64,000 nt of DNA from Streptomyces sp. Ag109_O5-10 (GCF_900105755.1 NZ_FNTQ01000001.1:2170001-2234000); one strand, 5' to 3'; shown: positions 27,503-36,915, numbered from the stretch's first letter. Made by a program: numbers and translations. Notes: generated by a model not told the origin, from the sequence alone.

Positions 27503-29854
27503 ATGACAGCCGAGCGAACCGCCCTCACCGTGCCGACAGCCACCTACCGACTCCAGCTCCAGCCCAGCTTCCCCTTCCCGGCCGCCCGAGCCGCCGTGCC
27601 GTACCTCGCCTCGCTCGGCGTCTCCCACCTCCACCTCTCCCCCGTCCTGGAGGCCGTCCCGGGCTCCATGCACGGCTACGACGTGGTCGACCACGCGCGC
27701 GTGCGCGAGGAGCTGGGCGGCGAGGAGGGACTGCGGGCGTTGTCGCGGACCGCGCGGGAGCACGGTCTCGGCCTCGTCGTGGACATCGTGCCGAACCACA
27801 TGGCGATGTCCCCCCGGCACAACCACGCCCTGTGGGAGGTGCTCCGGGAGGGTCCGAAGTCGCCGTACGCGCGCTGGTTCGACATCGACTGGGAGGCACA
27901 GGGGGGGCAGCTGCTGGTGCCGGTGCTGGGCGGCCCGGTCGGCGAGGTGCTGGGGCAGCTGGCGGTCGACGGGGACGTGCTGCGGTATCACGAGCACGCC
28001 TTCCCGCTCCGCGACGGCACGGCGGACCTGCCGCTGCCGGAGCTGCTGGACGCCCAGTGGTACCGCCCGGTGTGGTGGCGGCTGGCCCGCACCGAGCTGA
28101 ACTACCGGCGGTTCTTCAGCATCTCGGAGCTGATCGGGGTGCGGGTGGAGGACCCGGAGGTGTTCGAGGCCACCCATGCCAAGATCCTCCAGCTGCTGCA
28201 CGAGGGCGTGGTGGACGGGCTGCGCGTCGACCACCCCGACGGCCTCGCCGACCCCGACGGCTATCTCGCGCGGCTGCACGAGGCGACCGGCGGACGCTGG
28301 ACGGTGGTGGAGAAGATCCTGGCCGACGGTGAGCACCTGCCGGCCGGCTGGGCGGTCGCGGGGACCACCGGGTACGACGCCCTGCGGCACGTGGACGGCC
28401 TGTTCACGGATACCGCGGGCGCGGCTGAACTGCTCGGCGGCTACCGGAGCTTCGCGGCCCCGCAGACGGACCGGGGCGGCGACTGGGCGGCCACGGTCCG
28501 GCGGGCGGCGTACAAGGTGATCACGCACGAGCTGGCGGCCGAGACGGACCGGCTGACGCGGGCGGCCACGCGCGTGTGCGCGACGTCGCCGGACCCCGCG
28601 CTGCGCGACCGGGCGCCCTGGGCGCTGCGCACCGCGCTGCAGGAGCTGCTGGTGCGCATGCGCGTGTACCGGCCGTACGCCTCCGGCGACGTGGCCTCCG
28701 TGGTCACCCCGGAGGCCGCCGAGGAGGCCCGGCGGGCCTTCGTGGTGCCCGAAGAGAGCGGCGCGGTGGACGTGGTGCGCGGGCTGCTCCTGGCGGGGGA
28801 CGGCCCGGAGGTCGAGGAGTTCCGCACGCGGTTCGCGCAGACCGCGTCGGCGCTGCGGGCCAAGTCCGTGGAGGACACGGCGTTCTACCGCTATGTGCCG
28901 CTGCTGTCGGCGACCGAGGTGGGCGGCGACCCGGGCAGCCCCGGCGTGTCCCCCGACGCCTTCCACGCGTACTGCGCGCGCGTGCAGCGCGACTGGCCGC
29001 TCACCGGGACGGTGGTGACGACGCACGACACCAAGCGCAGCGCCGACGTACGGGCCGCGCTCGCGGTGCTGACGGAGTGCCCGGAGCGCTGGGTGGACGT
29101 GCTGGCCGAGGTGACCCGGGACGAGGAGGGGGTGCCGGACGCGCAGCTGGCCTGGGCGGCCTGGCAGACGGTGTTCGGGCTCGGCCCGGCGGATCCGGAG
29201 CGGGTCCGGGGGGCGCTGGTGAAGCACGTGCGGGAGGCGGGCCTGTACACGAGCTGGACGGAGCAGGAGCCGCCGTACGAGGAGGCGGTGGTCTCGTTCG
29301 TCGCGGCGGGGCCGTGCGGGGCGCCAGGAGAGCGCGTGGCGGACTTCCGGGCCGCGCTGGAGCCGCATGTGCGGGCGAACGTGCTGGGGACGGCCCTGGT
29401 CCATCTGACGATGCCGGGGGTGCCGGACGTCTACCAGGGCACGGAGGGCGAGTACCGGGCGCTGGTGGACCCGGACAACCGGCGGCCGGCCGCCTTCCCG
29501 CCGGAACACCCGGGCGAGAAGGACGCGGTGACGGCGGCCGCGCTGCGGTTGCGGGCGCGGCGCCCGGACGTCTTCGGCGGCACGGCGTCGTACACGCCGC
29601 TGGCCGCCACGGGGCCGGCCGCCGCGCACTGCCTGGCGTTCGCGCGCTCCGGGGAGGTGGTCACGGCGGTGACCCGGCTGTCGCTGCGGCTGGCCGAAGC
29701 GGGCGGTTGGCGGGACACGGTCCTGCCGCTGCCGCCGGGCCGCTGGGCGGACCTGCTGGCTCCGGAGCGGGAGTTCACGGGGCACGTGCGTGCGGGCGAG
29801 CTCTTCGAGGGGCTGCCGGTGGCGCTGCTGGAGCGGGTGGGAGACGAGGGCTGA
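27503..29854 (+). CDS. treY: Maltooligosyltrehalose synthase TreY
   Basis: The 783-residue GH13 isomerase turns the reducing-end alpha-1,4 bond of maltodextrins into an alpha,alpha-1,1 bond. Diagnostic blocks are TYRLQLQPSFPF at the N-terminus, HLHLSPVLEAVPGSMHGYDVVDH, DIVPNHMA (region I), DGLRVDHPDGLADP (II), VVEKILADGE (III) and TTHDTKRSADVR (IV). With TreZ at 34182 it releases trehalose from glycogen. The ATG leaves the strand TYRLQ in place. A 343-base gap and unrelated peptidase genes lie between treY and treZ. Confidence 0.95.
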   Translation: MTAERTALTVPTATYRLQLQPSFPFPAARAAVPYLASLGVSHLHLSPVLEAVPGSMHGYDVVDHARVREELGGEEGLRALSRTAREHGLGLVVDIVPNHMAMSPRHNHALWEVLREGPKSPYARWFDIDWEAQGGQLLVPVLGGPVGEVLGQLAVDGDVLRYHEHAFPLRDGTADLPLPELLDAQWYRPVWWRLARTELNYRRFFSISELIGVRVEDPEVFEATHAKILQLLHEGVVDGLRVDHPDGLADPDGYLARLHEATGGRWTVVEKILADGEHLPAGWAVAGTTGYDALRHVDGLFTDTAGAAELLGGYRSFAAPQTDRGGDWAATVRRAAYKVITHELAAETDRLTRAATRVCATSPDPALRDRAPWALRTALQELLVRMRVYRPYASGDVASVVTPEAAEEARRAFVVPEESGAVDVVRGLLLAGDGPEVEEFRTRFAQTASALRAKSVEDTAFYRYVPLLSATEVGGDPGSPGVSPDAFHAYCARVQRDWPLTGTVVTTHDTKRSADVRAALAVLTECPERWVDVLAEVTRDEEGVPDAQLAWAAWQTVFGLGPADPERVRGALVKHVREAGLYTSWTEQEPPYEEAVVSFVAAGPCGAPGERVADFRAALEPHVRANVLGTALVHLTMPGVPDVYQGTEGEYRALVDPDNRRPAAFPPEHPGEKDAVTAAALRLRARRPDVFGGTASYTPLAATGPAAAHCLAFARSGEVVTAVTRLSLRLAEAGGWRDTVLPLPPGRWADLLAPEREFTGHVRAGELFEGLPVALLERVGDEG

Positions 29855-30196
29855 CCGGGGGCCGACAGGAACCGAGGGGGGGGCCGACAGGAACCGACAG
29901 AGGGCTTTAACAGAGGACTGACACGGCTGAAGGGGTCTGGCTGGAACTGGCGGGTACTGGTACCAGAATTCACTCGTACGAGTGAATATGTGGCTGATCC
30001 GTCGGTTTGCTGAAACTTGCCGGTCGCAGACCGCGTCGGTTATCGGCGCGCGGAGCCGTTCCGCGCCCCGTAGTGGCTTCGCACCCCTGTCGGCGCCGAC
30101 AAGCCCCACCGGCCGACGGCAGATGCCTCTGGGCGCCCCCTGGAGCCTCCCCCGGGAGGTTCTTGACAGTTCACCTATGCCGTGCGGGACTGGGGA
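29855..30196. promoter_or_regulatory. Intergenic region with three palindromes before the M14 gene
   Basis: ATTCACTCGTACGAGTGAAT at 29968-29987 is a perfect 20-bp palindrome, a typical TetR-type operator. It is preceded by the 10-bp palindrome CTGGTACCAG (29957-29966). TGTCGGCGCCGACA (30088-30101) is a perfect 14-mer. A TTGACA hexamer occurs at 30163-30168 without a convincing -10 box. No regulator gene is adjacent. A run of G follows the treY stop. Confidence 0.6.
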
Positions 30197-31483
30197 ATGC
30201 GAAGCCGGGCGGACAAGTCGGGGGTGAGTCTCCTGCCGGAGCTGCGTTACCCCAGTGTTCCCGAACTCGTCGCCACCGCCCGGGCGCTGGCCGCGCACCG
30301 GCCCGGCCTGTGCACGTTGCGGCAGATCGGCGTATCCCGCGCGGGCAGACCGCTGCACCTGCTGTCCGTCGGACACGCCCGGCGGGCGGTCCTGGTGGTC
30401 GCGGGTGCCCACGCCAACGAGCCGACCGGGGGCGGCACCCTCCAGGTACTGGCCGAGCGCGTGCTGAACGAGCGGGAGCTGCGGGCGACGAACTCCTGGC
30501 ACTTCCTGCTCTGCGCGGACCCGGACGGGGCGAGCCTGCACGTCACCCCGGCCCCGCGCAGCCTGTTCGACTACCACCTCGGCTTCTACCGGCCGGCGGG
30601 CCCCGAGCAGCCGGAGTGGTCGCCGTCGGTGCTGCCGCCGGACCGGCTGCCGCCCGAGACCCGGGCCCTACTCGGGGTGATCGACGAACTGCGCCCCTAC
30701 CTCCAGGTGACCCTGCACGGCACCGACCTGGGCGGCAGCTGGGTGCAGCTGACGAGGGACGTGCCGGGGCTCGCCGAACCGTTCGCCAAGTCCGCCGCGG
30801 AGCTGCACATCCCGGTGGAGACGGGTGCCTCGGACGCCGCGGGCTGGCCGCACTCCGGGCCCGGGGTGCGGGTGATGCCGGGCCCGGAGACGGGGGTGGC
30901 GTACCCGAGCATGCCGGACGACGCACGGCACAGCACCTGGTACCACGCGCACCGGTACGGCGGTCTCACCGCGGTGGTCGAGGTGCCGATGTGGGCGAGC
31001 GACCTGGTCGACGACCCGGCGCCGCACCCGGCCCCCGCGGCGGCGATGCGGCGGCTGGCGCTCCGGCTGCAGCGGGACTCGCGGGAGGTGGAGCGGCTGC
31101 TGGCCGAGGCGCTGCCCAGGCTGGACGCCCTGGGCGGCCTGGACGGGCCGCTGCTGCGGGCCGCCCGGTGGGCGCTCGGGCTGATCCCAGGGCTGGCCGA
31201 GGACTGGATCCAGCGGCCGCCGGTCGACACCACGATGGCGTACGTCGGCAGCGTGGACGCCTTCGGACGGCGGCTGCCGTTGCGGGCCGCGTCGATGCTG
31301 CTGCGGGTGCTGCGGGAGGCGGAGGACCGCGCGGCGCCGCGGCTGGAGGAACTGGTGGCCTCCTGGTGCGAGGCCTACGGCGAGCGTTTCCAGGCCCGCT
31401 GGGTGCCGCTGGAGCGCCAGGTGGAGCATCAGTCCAGGACGGTGCTGGCGGCCGCCCAGCACGCGCGTGAGCAGGCGGCGTGA
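30197..31483 (+). CDS. M14-family zinc carboxypeptidase-like protein
   Basis: The 428-residue protein has the M14 zinc site: His72 and Glu75 in GAHANEP and the third ligand His in TLHGTDLGG. The catalytic Glu is in VVEVPMW. There is no signal peptide, so it should act in the cytoplasm, on peptides or peptidoglycan fragments. The start is uncertain: GTG 30182, ATG 30197 and GTG 30222 are all in frame; ATG keeps the conserved LPELRYPSVPEL. It is a paralogue of the gene at 31945-33297, which is convergent with it, and is a likely target of the operator at 29968. Confidence 0.85.
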   Translation: MRSRADKSGVSLLPELRYPSVPELVATARALAAHRPGLCTLRQIGVSRAGRPLHLLSVGHARRAVLVVAGAHANEPTGGGTLQVLAERVLNERELRATNSWHFLLCADPDGASLHVTPAPRSLFDYHLGFYRPAGPEQPEWSPSVLPPDRLPPETRALLGVIDELRPYLQVTLHGTDLGGSWVQLTRDVPGLAEPFAKSAAELHIPVETGASDAAGWPHSGPGVRVMPGPETGVAYPSMPDDARHSTWYHAHRYGGLTAVVEVPMWASDLVDDPAPHPAPAAAMRRLALRLQRDSREVERLLAEALPRLDALGGLDGPLLRAARWALGLIPGLAEDWIQRPPVDTTMAYVGSVDAFGRRLPLRAASMLLRVLREAEDRAAPRLEELVASWCEAYGERFQARWVPLERQVEHQSRTVLAAAQHAREQAA

Positions 31484-31531
31484 GGCCCGGGGCCGGGTCC
31501 TGGCCCGGGGGGCCGCACGCCGCCCTCGGGC

Positions 31532-31948
31532 TCAGTCGTCGAGGGCGAAGACCGGTCCGGTCCTGGCCGCCATCTGGCAGGCGTTCGGGAACGTCTCGCG
31601 GTACTCGATCGGCCTGCCGTTCCACTGCCCGCGCGCCTGGGCGGTCACCGGGGCGTAGACCATCGGGCACATCGCGTCCTTGGCCGGGGTGATGCGGGCG
31701 ATGTCACCGCCCGACGCGGCGAGTTCCGCACAGGCCTCGGCCGCGTGCGCGTACCCCTGGGGCGGGTCGCACAGCAGGACGGCGCCGTGCGCGTCGTCCG
31801 ACTGGTTCTCGCCCTGGGTGACGGTCAGGTACAGGTAGTCGCCGCCGTGCGTCGCGGCTGGCGCGGCCTGGGCCGGGCCGGCGGCGAGGAGGGCGGCCGC
31901 GGCCAGCAGGGCACCGCAGGCCGCTGTCGCTTTGCTGAGATGTGTCAT
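31532..31948 (-). CDS. Subtilisin inhibitor-like (SSI family) secreted protease inhibitor
   Basis: The 138-residue precursor has a signal peptide ending near PAQA-AP. The mature domain has the SSI pattern: YLTVTQGEN, LLCDPPQGYAHAAEAC, the reactive loop MCPMVYAPVTAQARGQWNG and TFPNACQM, with four cysteines. By comparison with SSI the P1 residue is the Met in CPMV, suiting inhibition of subtilisin-like proteases. Its ATG overlaps the stop of the upstream M14 peptidase (ATGA), so the two are translationally coupled. Confidence 0.93.
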   Translation of the reverse strand: MTHLSKATAACGALLAAAALLAAGPAQAAPAATHGGDYLYLTVTQGENQSDDAHGAVLLCDPPQGYAHAAEACAELAASGGDIARITPAKDAMCPMVYAPVTAQARGQWNGRPIEYRETFPNACQMAARTGPVFALDD

Positions 31949-33297
31949 TCCCCGTGCATCGGCACGGCGGACGCGGTTCCCCAGTCCGGCTCACCCGATC
32001 GGGCCGTCACGCGCGCGTGGCGGCGTGCCAGTTCGAAGGCGCTCAGGACCACCCTCGTCTGGTACTCCGCCTGGCGTGCGACCGCGATCCAGCGCGCGCC
32101 GAGGACGTCGTGGTAGTCCGCGCACCAGATGTCGATCAGCCGGTCCAGGTCGGGCAGGGCGGCGGCCGGGTCGTGGCCGGTGCTGCGCAGCAGCTGGTGC
32201 AGCATCCCGGCGGTGCGCAGGACCAGCCGGCGCCCGGCGATGCGCAGGGCGGCCAGGTGGGCGGAGCTGAGCGGGGGCAGCGGGCGGGCGCTGCCGGCGC
32301 CCGCGTCGGGGTCCCAGGCGTCGGCGAGGCCGGGGCGGACCAGCAGGTAGTCGTCGACCGGCGCGAGCAGCCGGGCCGCGTCCGGCGCCGCGTACAGCTG
32401 CGGCCGGATCCGGGCCAGGACACCGTCCAGCAGCTCCGTGTCGCGCCGTAGCGTCCGGCTCACCGAGCGCAGCGCCGCGTCCCGGTCGGCGGGCGGTGTG
32501 CCGTCCTGGACGGCGGCCACGCCCCACATGGGCGCCTCGACGATCGCGGTGACCGTGCCGTGCCGGTAGGGGTGGAACCAGGTGGACTCGACGGCTGCCT
32601 CGGTGATGGCGGCCGCCAGGTCACCCCGGCGGGGCGGCGGGACGCGGTAGACGGCCGGGCCCAGGGCGGGCCAGTACAGGGTGTCGTAGGCGCCGAGTTC
32701 GCGGGGGATGCCGAGCCGGGTCGCGGTGTGCGCGAGGCGCCGGTCGAGGCCGGGGAGCTCGCGGGTCAGCTCGACGAAGCCGCCGCCGACGTCGACGCCG
32801 TGCAGCGAGCACTGGAGAAAGGGCCGCAGCTCGTCCTGGAGGCGGAGCAGGGCCCTGGTCTCGGGCAGCGCGGCGGCCTCCGCCCCGTCGGGCAGCCACT
32901 CGGGCTGCTCCAGGAAGCCGGGCCGGAAGAAGTTCCGGAAGTAGTGGCCCAGGGTGTACGGCCCGGCCAGCCAGCCCTCGTTGCGCCGTGCGCCATCGGG
33001 GTCCAGGCACAGCAGCAGGTTCCAGGTGACGTCGGCGTCCTCGGTGAGCCTCGGGTCGGCGAGGAGCCGGTCGGCGAGACGGAGCACGGTGGCGCCGCCG
33101 ACGGGTTCGTTGGCGTGCGGGCCCGCGACGACGAGGACGTGCCGGGTGCCGTGACCGATGGAAAGCAGCCACATCGGGGTGCCCGCGCGGGAGGTCCCCA
33201 CCCTGCGCAGCCGGGCGTCCCGGGGGCGGTCGGCGACCAGCGCGGCCGCCCGCGAGGCGAGCTCGTCGACGGACGGGTACTGGAGGAGGGGCGGCAG
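31945..33297 (-). CDS. M14-family zinc carboxypeptidase-like protein, apparent CTG start
   Basis: The protein (450 residues from CTG) has zinc ligands His61 and Glu64 (GPHANEP), a third His in SLHGVDVGG and the catalytic Glu in IVEAPMWG. It is a paralogue of the 30197 gene. The first ordinary start, GTG at 33201, would remove 32 residues (PPLLQYPSVDEL and following) that match the paralogue (LPELRYPSVPEL). A CTG at 33297 has a perfect GGAGGTG four bases upstream, and a TGA closes the frame at about 33329. I therefore propose the CTG start. No signal peptide is present. Its stop overlaps the SSI inhibitor start. Confidence 0.8.
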   Translation of the reverse strand: MPPLLQYPSVDELASRAAALVADRPRDARLRRVGTSRAGTPMWLLSIGHGTRHVLVVAGPHANEPVGGATVLRLADRLLADPRLTEDADVTWNLLLCLDPDGARRNEGWLAGPYTLGHYFRNFFRPGFLEQPEWLPDGAEAAALPETRALLRLQDELRPFLQCSLHGVDVGGGFVELTRELPGLDRRLAHTATRLGIPRELGAYDTLYWPALGPAVYRVPPPRRGDLAAAITEAAVESTWFHPYRHGTVTAIVEAPMWGVAAVQDGTPPADRDAALRSVSRTLRRDTELLDGVLARIRPQLYAAPDAARLLAPVDDYLLVRPGLADAWDPDAGAGSARPLPPLSSAHLAALRIAGRRLVLRTAGMLHQLLRSTGHDPAAALPDLDRLIDIWCADYHDVLGARWIAVARQAEYQTRVVLSAFELARRHARVTARSGEPDWGTASAVPMHGE

Positions 33298-33453
33298 GTC
33301 ACACCTCCACAGAGCGGTGCCGTCGATTCACATGGTGTGCACGGTTCACGCACAGTCAGTCACGACTTGCGGGGTACGTCAACACCGCGACGGAGAATCA
33401 CTTTTCGGCCATCGCACGGGACACGGCCAGGTGGCGGCGGACGGGCCCGCGGT

Positions 33454-34005
33454 TCAGTCGCTCGCGAGCCGGAACGCCATTCGGCCGAACGCGACCTGGT
33501 CGCCCTCGCGGACGACGGCGGCGCCGGTCACCCTGCGGCCGTTCACGGTCGTGCCGTTGGTGGAGCCGAGGTCCCTGAGGACCCAGAGGCCGCCCTGGTG
33601 GCGGAGTTCGGCGTGCACCCGTGAGACGGTCTCGTGGTTGAGCCGCAGCCCGCTGGCGGGGTCGCGGCCGATACGCAGCGGATGACCGTTGCCCGGGTGC
33701 GGAAGCAGCAGCTTGGGCAGCCGCTCGGCCTGCCAGGCCCGGCGCAGCCGTACGGTGAAGCCGGAGACGGCCTCGACGGTGCCGAAGAGCAGGCGCGCGA
33801 AGCGGTTCTCCTGCGGCAGGTCGGCGGTGAGCGCGGCGAGTTCGTCGGCGCGGCGGGCGGCGAGTGCCAGCTCCATGCGGCGCACGAACGTGTCGTGCGA
33901 CAGCCGTCCCATGGCGACGCCGTCACGCAGCAGGCTCAGCGCCTTGTCGCGCTCCGCGTCGGACAGCCGCGCGGGGTAGGTGTGGAACTCGAAGGACGAC
34001 GTCAC
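33454..34005 (-). CDS. DUF1707-FHA domain protein
   Basis: The 183-residue cytosolic protein has an N-terminal DUF1707 domain (RLSDAERDKALSLLRDGVAMGRL, about residues 13-65) and a C-terminal FHA domain with LRIGRDPASGLRL, VSRVHAELR and DLGSTNGTTVNG, the phosphothreonine-binding loops. FHA domains bind Ser/Thr-kinase products, so it is probably a signalling adaptor. The ATG follows no strong ribosome site. It is divergent from treZ. Confidence 0.92.
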   Translation of the reverse strand: MTSSFEFHTYPARLSDAERDKALSLLRDGVAMGRLSHDTFVRRMELALAARRADELAALTADLPQENRFARLLFGTVEAVSGFTVRLRRAWQAERLPKLLLPHPGNGHPLRIGRDPASGLRLNHETVSRVHAELRHQGGLWVLRDLGSTNGTTVNGRRVTGAAVVREGDQVAFGRMAFRLASD

Positions 34006-34181
34006 GCTGCCGATTCTGGGTCAGTGAACCCCGGGTGTCCAGAAAACGGGGAAACGGCCGTCCCGCGCGCGTACGGACGGCGACACCCGTTCCGCAAAGC
34101 CGGGATTCAAAGCGGATTGATCTCTTTTCACGGCACGATGGACGTACTACCTCACGATGAGCCAGACGAAGGGGACCGTCC

Positions 34182-35927
34182 GTGCAGTTCGAGGTGTGGG
34201 CACCGCAGGCAGACCGTGTGACGCTCCATTGCGACGGCGCCGAGCGCGCGTTGGAGCGCGACCCGGACCGGTCCGGGTGGTGGACCGGGGAGGCGGCGGC
34301 CGAGGACGGCACCCGCTACGGGTTCGCGCTGGACGACGGCCCGGTGCTGCCCGACCCGCGCTCGCGCCGCCAGCCGGACGGGCCCGACGGGCTCAGCGCG
34401 GTCGTCGACCACGAGCGCCACGAGTGGCGGGCCGCCTGGCCGGGGCGCGCGCTGCCCGGCGCGGTCCTCTACGAGCTGCACGTGGGCACGTACACCCCCG
34501 AGGGCACCCTGGACGCGGCCGCCGCCCGCCTCGGCCACCTGCGGGAACTGGGGGTCACGCACGTGGAGTTGATGCCGCTGTGCCCGTTCCCCGGGCGGCA
34601 CGGCTGGGGGTACGAGGGCGTCTCGCTGTGGGCGGTGCACGAGCCGTACGGCGGCCCCGAGTCACTGAAGCGCTTTGTCGACCGGGCCCACGAACTCGGT
34701 CTGGGTGTCGTCCTGGACGTCGTGCACAACCACCTCGGCCCCTCCGGCAACTACCTGCCCGCGTTCGGGCCCTACTTCACGGACGCCCACCAGACGCCCT
34801 GGGGTTCGGCGGTGAACCTGGACGCGCCCGGGTCGGACGAGGTGCGCGCGTACCTGGTGGGCAGCGCGCTGGCCTGGCTGCGCGACTACCGGATCGACGG
34901 GCTCCGCCTGGACGCGGTGCACGCCCTGTGCGACACGCGCGCGTGCCACTTCCTGGAGGAACTGTCGTCCGCCGTGGCCGGCCTGGCGGCCGAGTCGGGC
35001 CGGCCGCTCTTCCTGGTCGGCGAGTCCGACCTGAACGACCCGCGGGTCATCACCTCGCGCGCGGAGCACGGGTTCGGCCTGGACGCGCAGTGGAACGACG
35101 ACTTCCACCACGCCCTGCACACCGCGCTGACCGGCGAGTCCCAGGGCTACTACGCCGACTTCGCCCGCGCCCCGCTCGCCGCCGTCGCCAAGACGCTCAC
35201 CGGCGGCTACTTCCACGACGGCACGTACTCCAGCTTCCGCGGCCGCCGGCACGGCCGCCCGCTGGACCGCGCGCGGGTGGCCGGGCACCGGCTGCTCGGC
35301 TACACCCAGACCCACGACCAGGTCGGCAACCGCGCCCAGGGCGACCGGCTTTCGGCGTCCCTCTCCCCCGGCCTGCTGGCCTGCGCCGCCACGCTGAGCC
35401 TGACCGCGCCCTTCACACCGATGCTGTTCATGGGCGAGGAGTGGGCGGCCGGCACCCCCTGGCAGTTCTTCACCGACCACACGGACCCGGACCTCGCGGA
35501 GGCCGTACGCCGCGGCAGGCGGCGGGAGTTCGCGGCGCACGGCTGGGCCGAGGAGGACGTGCCCGACCCGCAGGATCCCGCCACCCGGGACCGCTCCTGC
35601 CTGGACTGGTCGGAACCGGAACGCGAGCCGCACGCGCGCGTGCTGGCCTGGTACCGGCGCCTGCTGGCGCTGCGCCGTGAGCAGGCGGACCTCACCGATC
35701 CCGATCTCGCCGACACCAAGGTGGCGTACGACGAGGCGGCACGCTGGCTGGCGTTCCGGCGCGGGGACGTTCGGGTGGCGGTGAACCTGGGCACGGAGCC
35801 GGCCGCGATCCCGCTCGGCACCGGGCGGGTGGAGGTGCTGGCCGCGTGGGACACCGTGGCGGCACCGGACCCGGACGGGATGCTGCGGGTGCCGGGCGAG
35901 TCGTGCGTGGTGCTCACCCAGGCCTGA
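34182..35927 (+). CDS. treZ: Maltooligosyltrehalose trehalohydrolase TreZ
   Basis: The 581-residue GH13 hydrolase releases trehalose from maltooligosyltrehalose made by TreY. An N-terminal domain (FEVWAPQADRVTLHCDG) precedes the barrel with region I DVVHNHLGPSGNYL, region II GLRLDAVHAL, region III LVGESDLND and region IV YTQTHDQVGNRAQGDR. It starts at GTG after GAAGGGGA. Separation from treY by five unrelated genes is unusual, because treY and treZ are often adjacent. Confidence 0.95.
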   Translation: MQFEVWAPQADRVTLHCDGAERALERDPDRSGWWTGEAAAEDGTRYGFALDDGPVLPDPRSRRQPDGPDGLSAVVDHERHEWRAAWPGRALPGAVLYELHVGTYTPEGTLDAAAARLGHLRELGVTHVELMPLCPFPGRHGWGYEGVSLWAVHEPYGGPESLKRFVDRAHELGLGVVLDVVHNHLGPSGNYLPAFGPYFTDAHQTPWGSAVNLDAPGSDEVRAYLVGSALAWLRDYRIDGLRLDAVHALCDTRACHFLEELSSAVAGLAAESGRPLFLVGESDLNDPRVITSRAEHGFGLDAQWNDDFHHALHTALTGESQGYYADFARAPLAAVAKTLTGGYFHDGTYSSFRGRRHGRPLDRARVAGHRLLGYTQTHDQVGNRAQGDRLSASLSPGLLACAATLSLTAPFTPMLFMGEEWAAGTPWQFFTDHTDPDLAEAVRRGRRREFAAHGWAEEDVPDPQDPATRDRSCLDWSEPEREPHARVLAWYRRLLALRREQADLTDPDLADTKVAYDEAARWLAFRRGDVRVAVNLGTEPAAIPLGTGRVEVLAAWDTVAAPDPDGMLRVPGESCVVLTQA

Positions 35928-35958
35928 CCCCGGCCCGGCTCCTGCTCCGGGCGGCCCG

Positions 35959-36915
35959 CTACAGCTCCTCGTCGTCCTCGGTGCCCCCGGTGTCCTCGCG
36001 CAGTTCCGTCACCCGTTCCAGCAGGATCGTCTCCCAGGCGCGCCGGAGTTGGGTGCGCAGCAGCGGCAGGGGGCTGTCGCCGCGGCCTTCGAGGCGGTCG
36101 GTGAGCCGGACGACGGTGTCGCAGCGGGCCAGCCACAGGCCGCGCAGGCAGGGCCGGGCGCCGTAGCCGGCGAGCGTGGCCGCGCGGACGGCCGCGCCGG
36201 AGCCGACCGCGAGGGCGAGCCCGGCGATGTCCTCGGCGGGGTCGCCGACCGCCGCGTCGGTCCAGTCGAGGACGCCGCGCACCCTGCCGTCGGCGCTGAC
36301 CACCAGGTGCTCGCCCTTGAGGTCGTGGTGGACCAGCACGGCGGTACCGGGCTGGGCGGCGAGCTGTGCGGCGCCCGGCGGGGTCAGCTGGAGCAGCCGG
36401 GACGGGTCGAACTCGTCGGCGGCGGCGAGCCGTTCGGCGGCGGGCACCGCCATCCTGCGCAGCGCCTCCAGGGACCGCGGCGGGGTGCGCGGCACGCCGA
36501 GCGTCTCGGCCTGCCGTACCGGCACCTCGCGGAGCCCGGTGAGCAGCCCGGCCAGGTCCGCCTCGCCCACCGCGGAGACGTCGTGCTCCTCGGCCGTACC
36601 GCCGGGGATCACGGTGTCCAGCGTGTACGTCAGCCCCGGCGCCCACTCGCCGGTCGCCACCCCGGCCGGGACCGCGACCGGCAGATGCGGCCGCATCAGG
36701 TCGCGCAGCCGCAGTTCGCGGCGCTGGCGGACGGAGGCCTCCCGGTCGGGGGCGAGGCGCAGCACGTGCCGGGTGCCGACCCACCAGGTGGAGTGTCCAC
36801 CGCCCTCCGCGACGGGCCGCACGTCGGGGCCCGAGGCGTCGTCCGCGCTCTCCTTGAGCAGCGAACGGACCAGTCGACGGACGGTGTCCGCGGTGGGAGT
36901 CGGAGCCTGGGTCAT
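35959..36915 (-). CDS. Macrolide 2'-phosphotransferase-like APH-fold kinase
   Basis: The 318-residue protein is an APH-fold kinase. The catalytic loop reads VHHDLKGEHLVV, with His in place of the usual Asn, and the metal segment is GVLDWTDAAVGDPAEDIA. Both features resemble Mph macrolide kinases. Whether it acts on macrolides is unknown; many Streptomyces carry such genes without known resistance. The ATG is 63 bases downstream of the M24 peptidase gene on the same strand. Confidence 0.82.
   Translation of the reverse strand: MTQAPTPTADTVRRLVRSLLKESADDASGPDVRPVAEGGGHSTWWVGTRHVLRLAPDREASVRQRRELRLRDLMRPHLPVAVPAGVATGEWAPGLTYTLDTVIPGGTAEEHDVSAVGEADLAGLLTGLREVPVRQAETLGVPRTPPRSLEALRRMAVPAAERLAAADEFDPSRLLQLTPPGAAQLAAQPGTAVLVHHDLKGEHLVVSADGRVRGVLDWTDAAVGDPAEDIAGLALAVGSGAAVRAATLAGYGARPCLRGLWLARCDTVVRLTDRLEGRGDSPLPLLRTQLRRAWETILLERVTELREDTGGTEDDEEL

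Noticed and set aside
29982..30227. 81-codon frame in the intergenic region before the M14 gene
   Set aside because: It starts inside the palindrome, has no ribosome site and no conserved-looking sequence.
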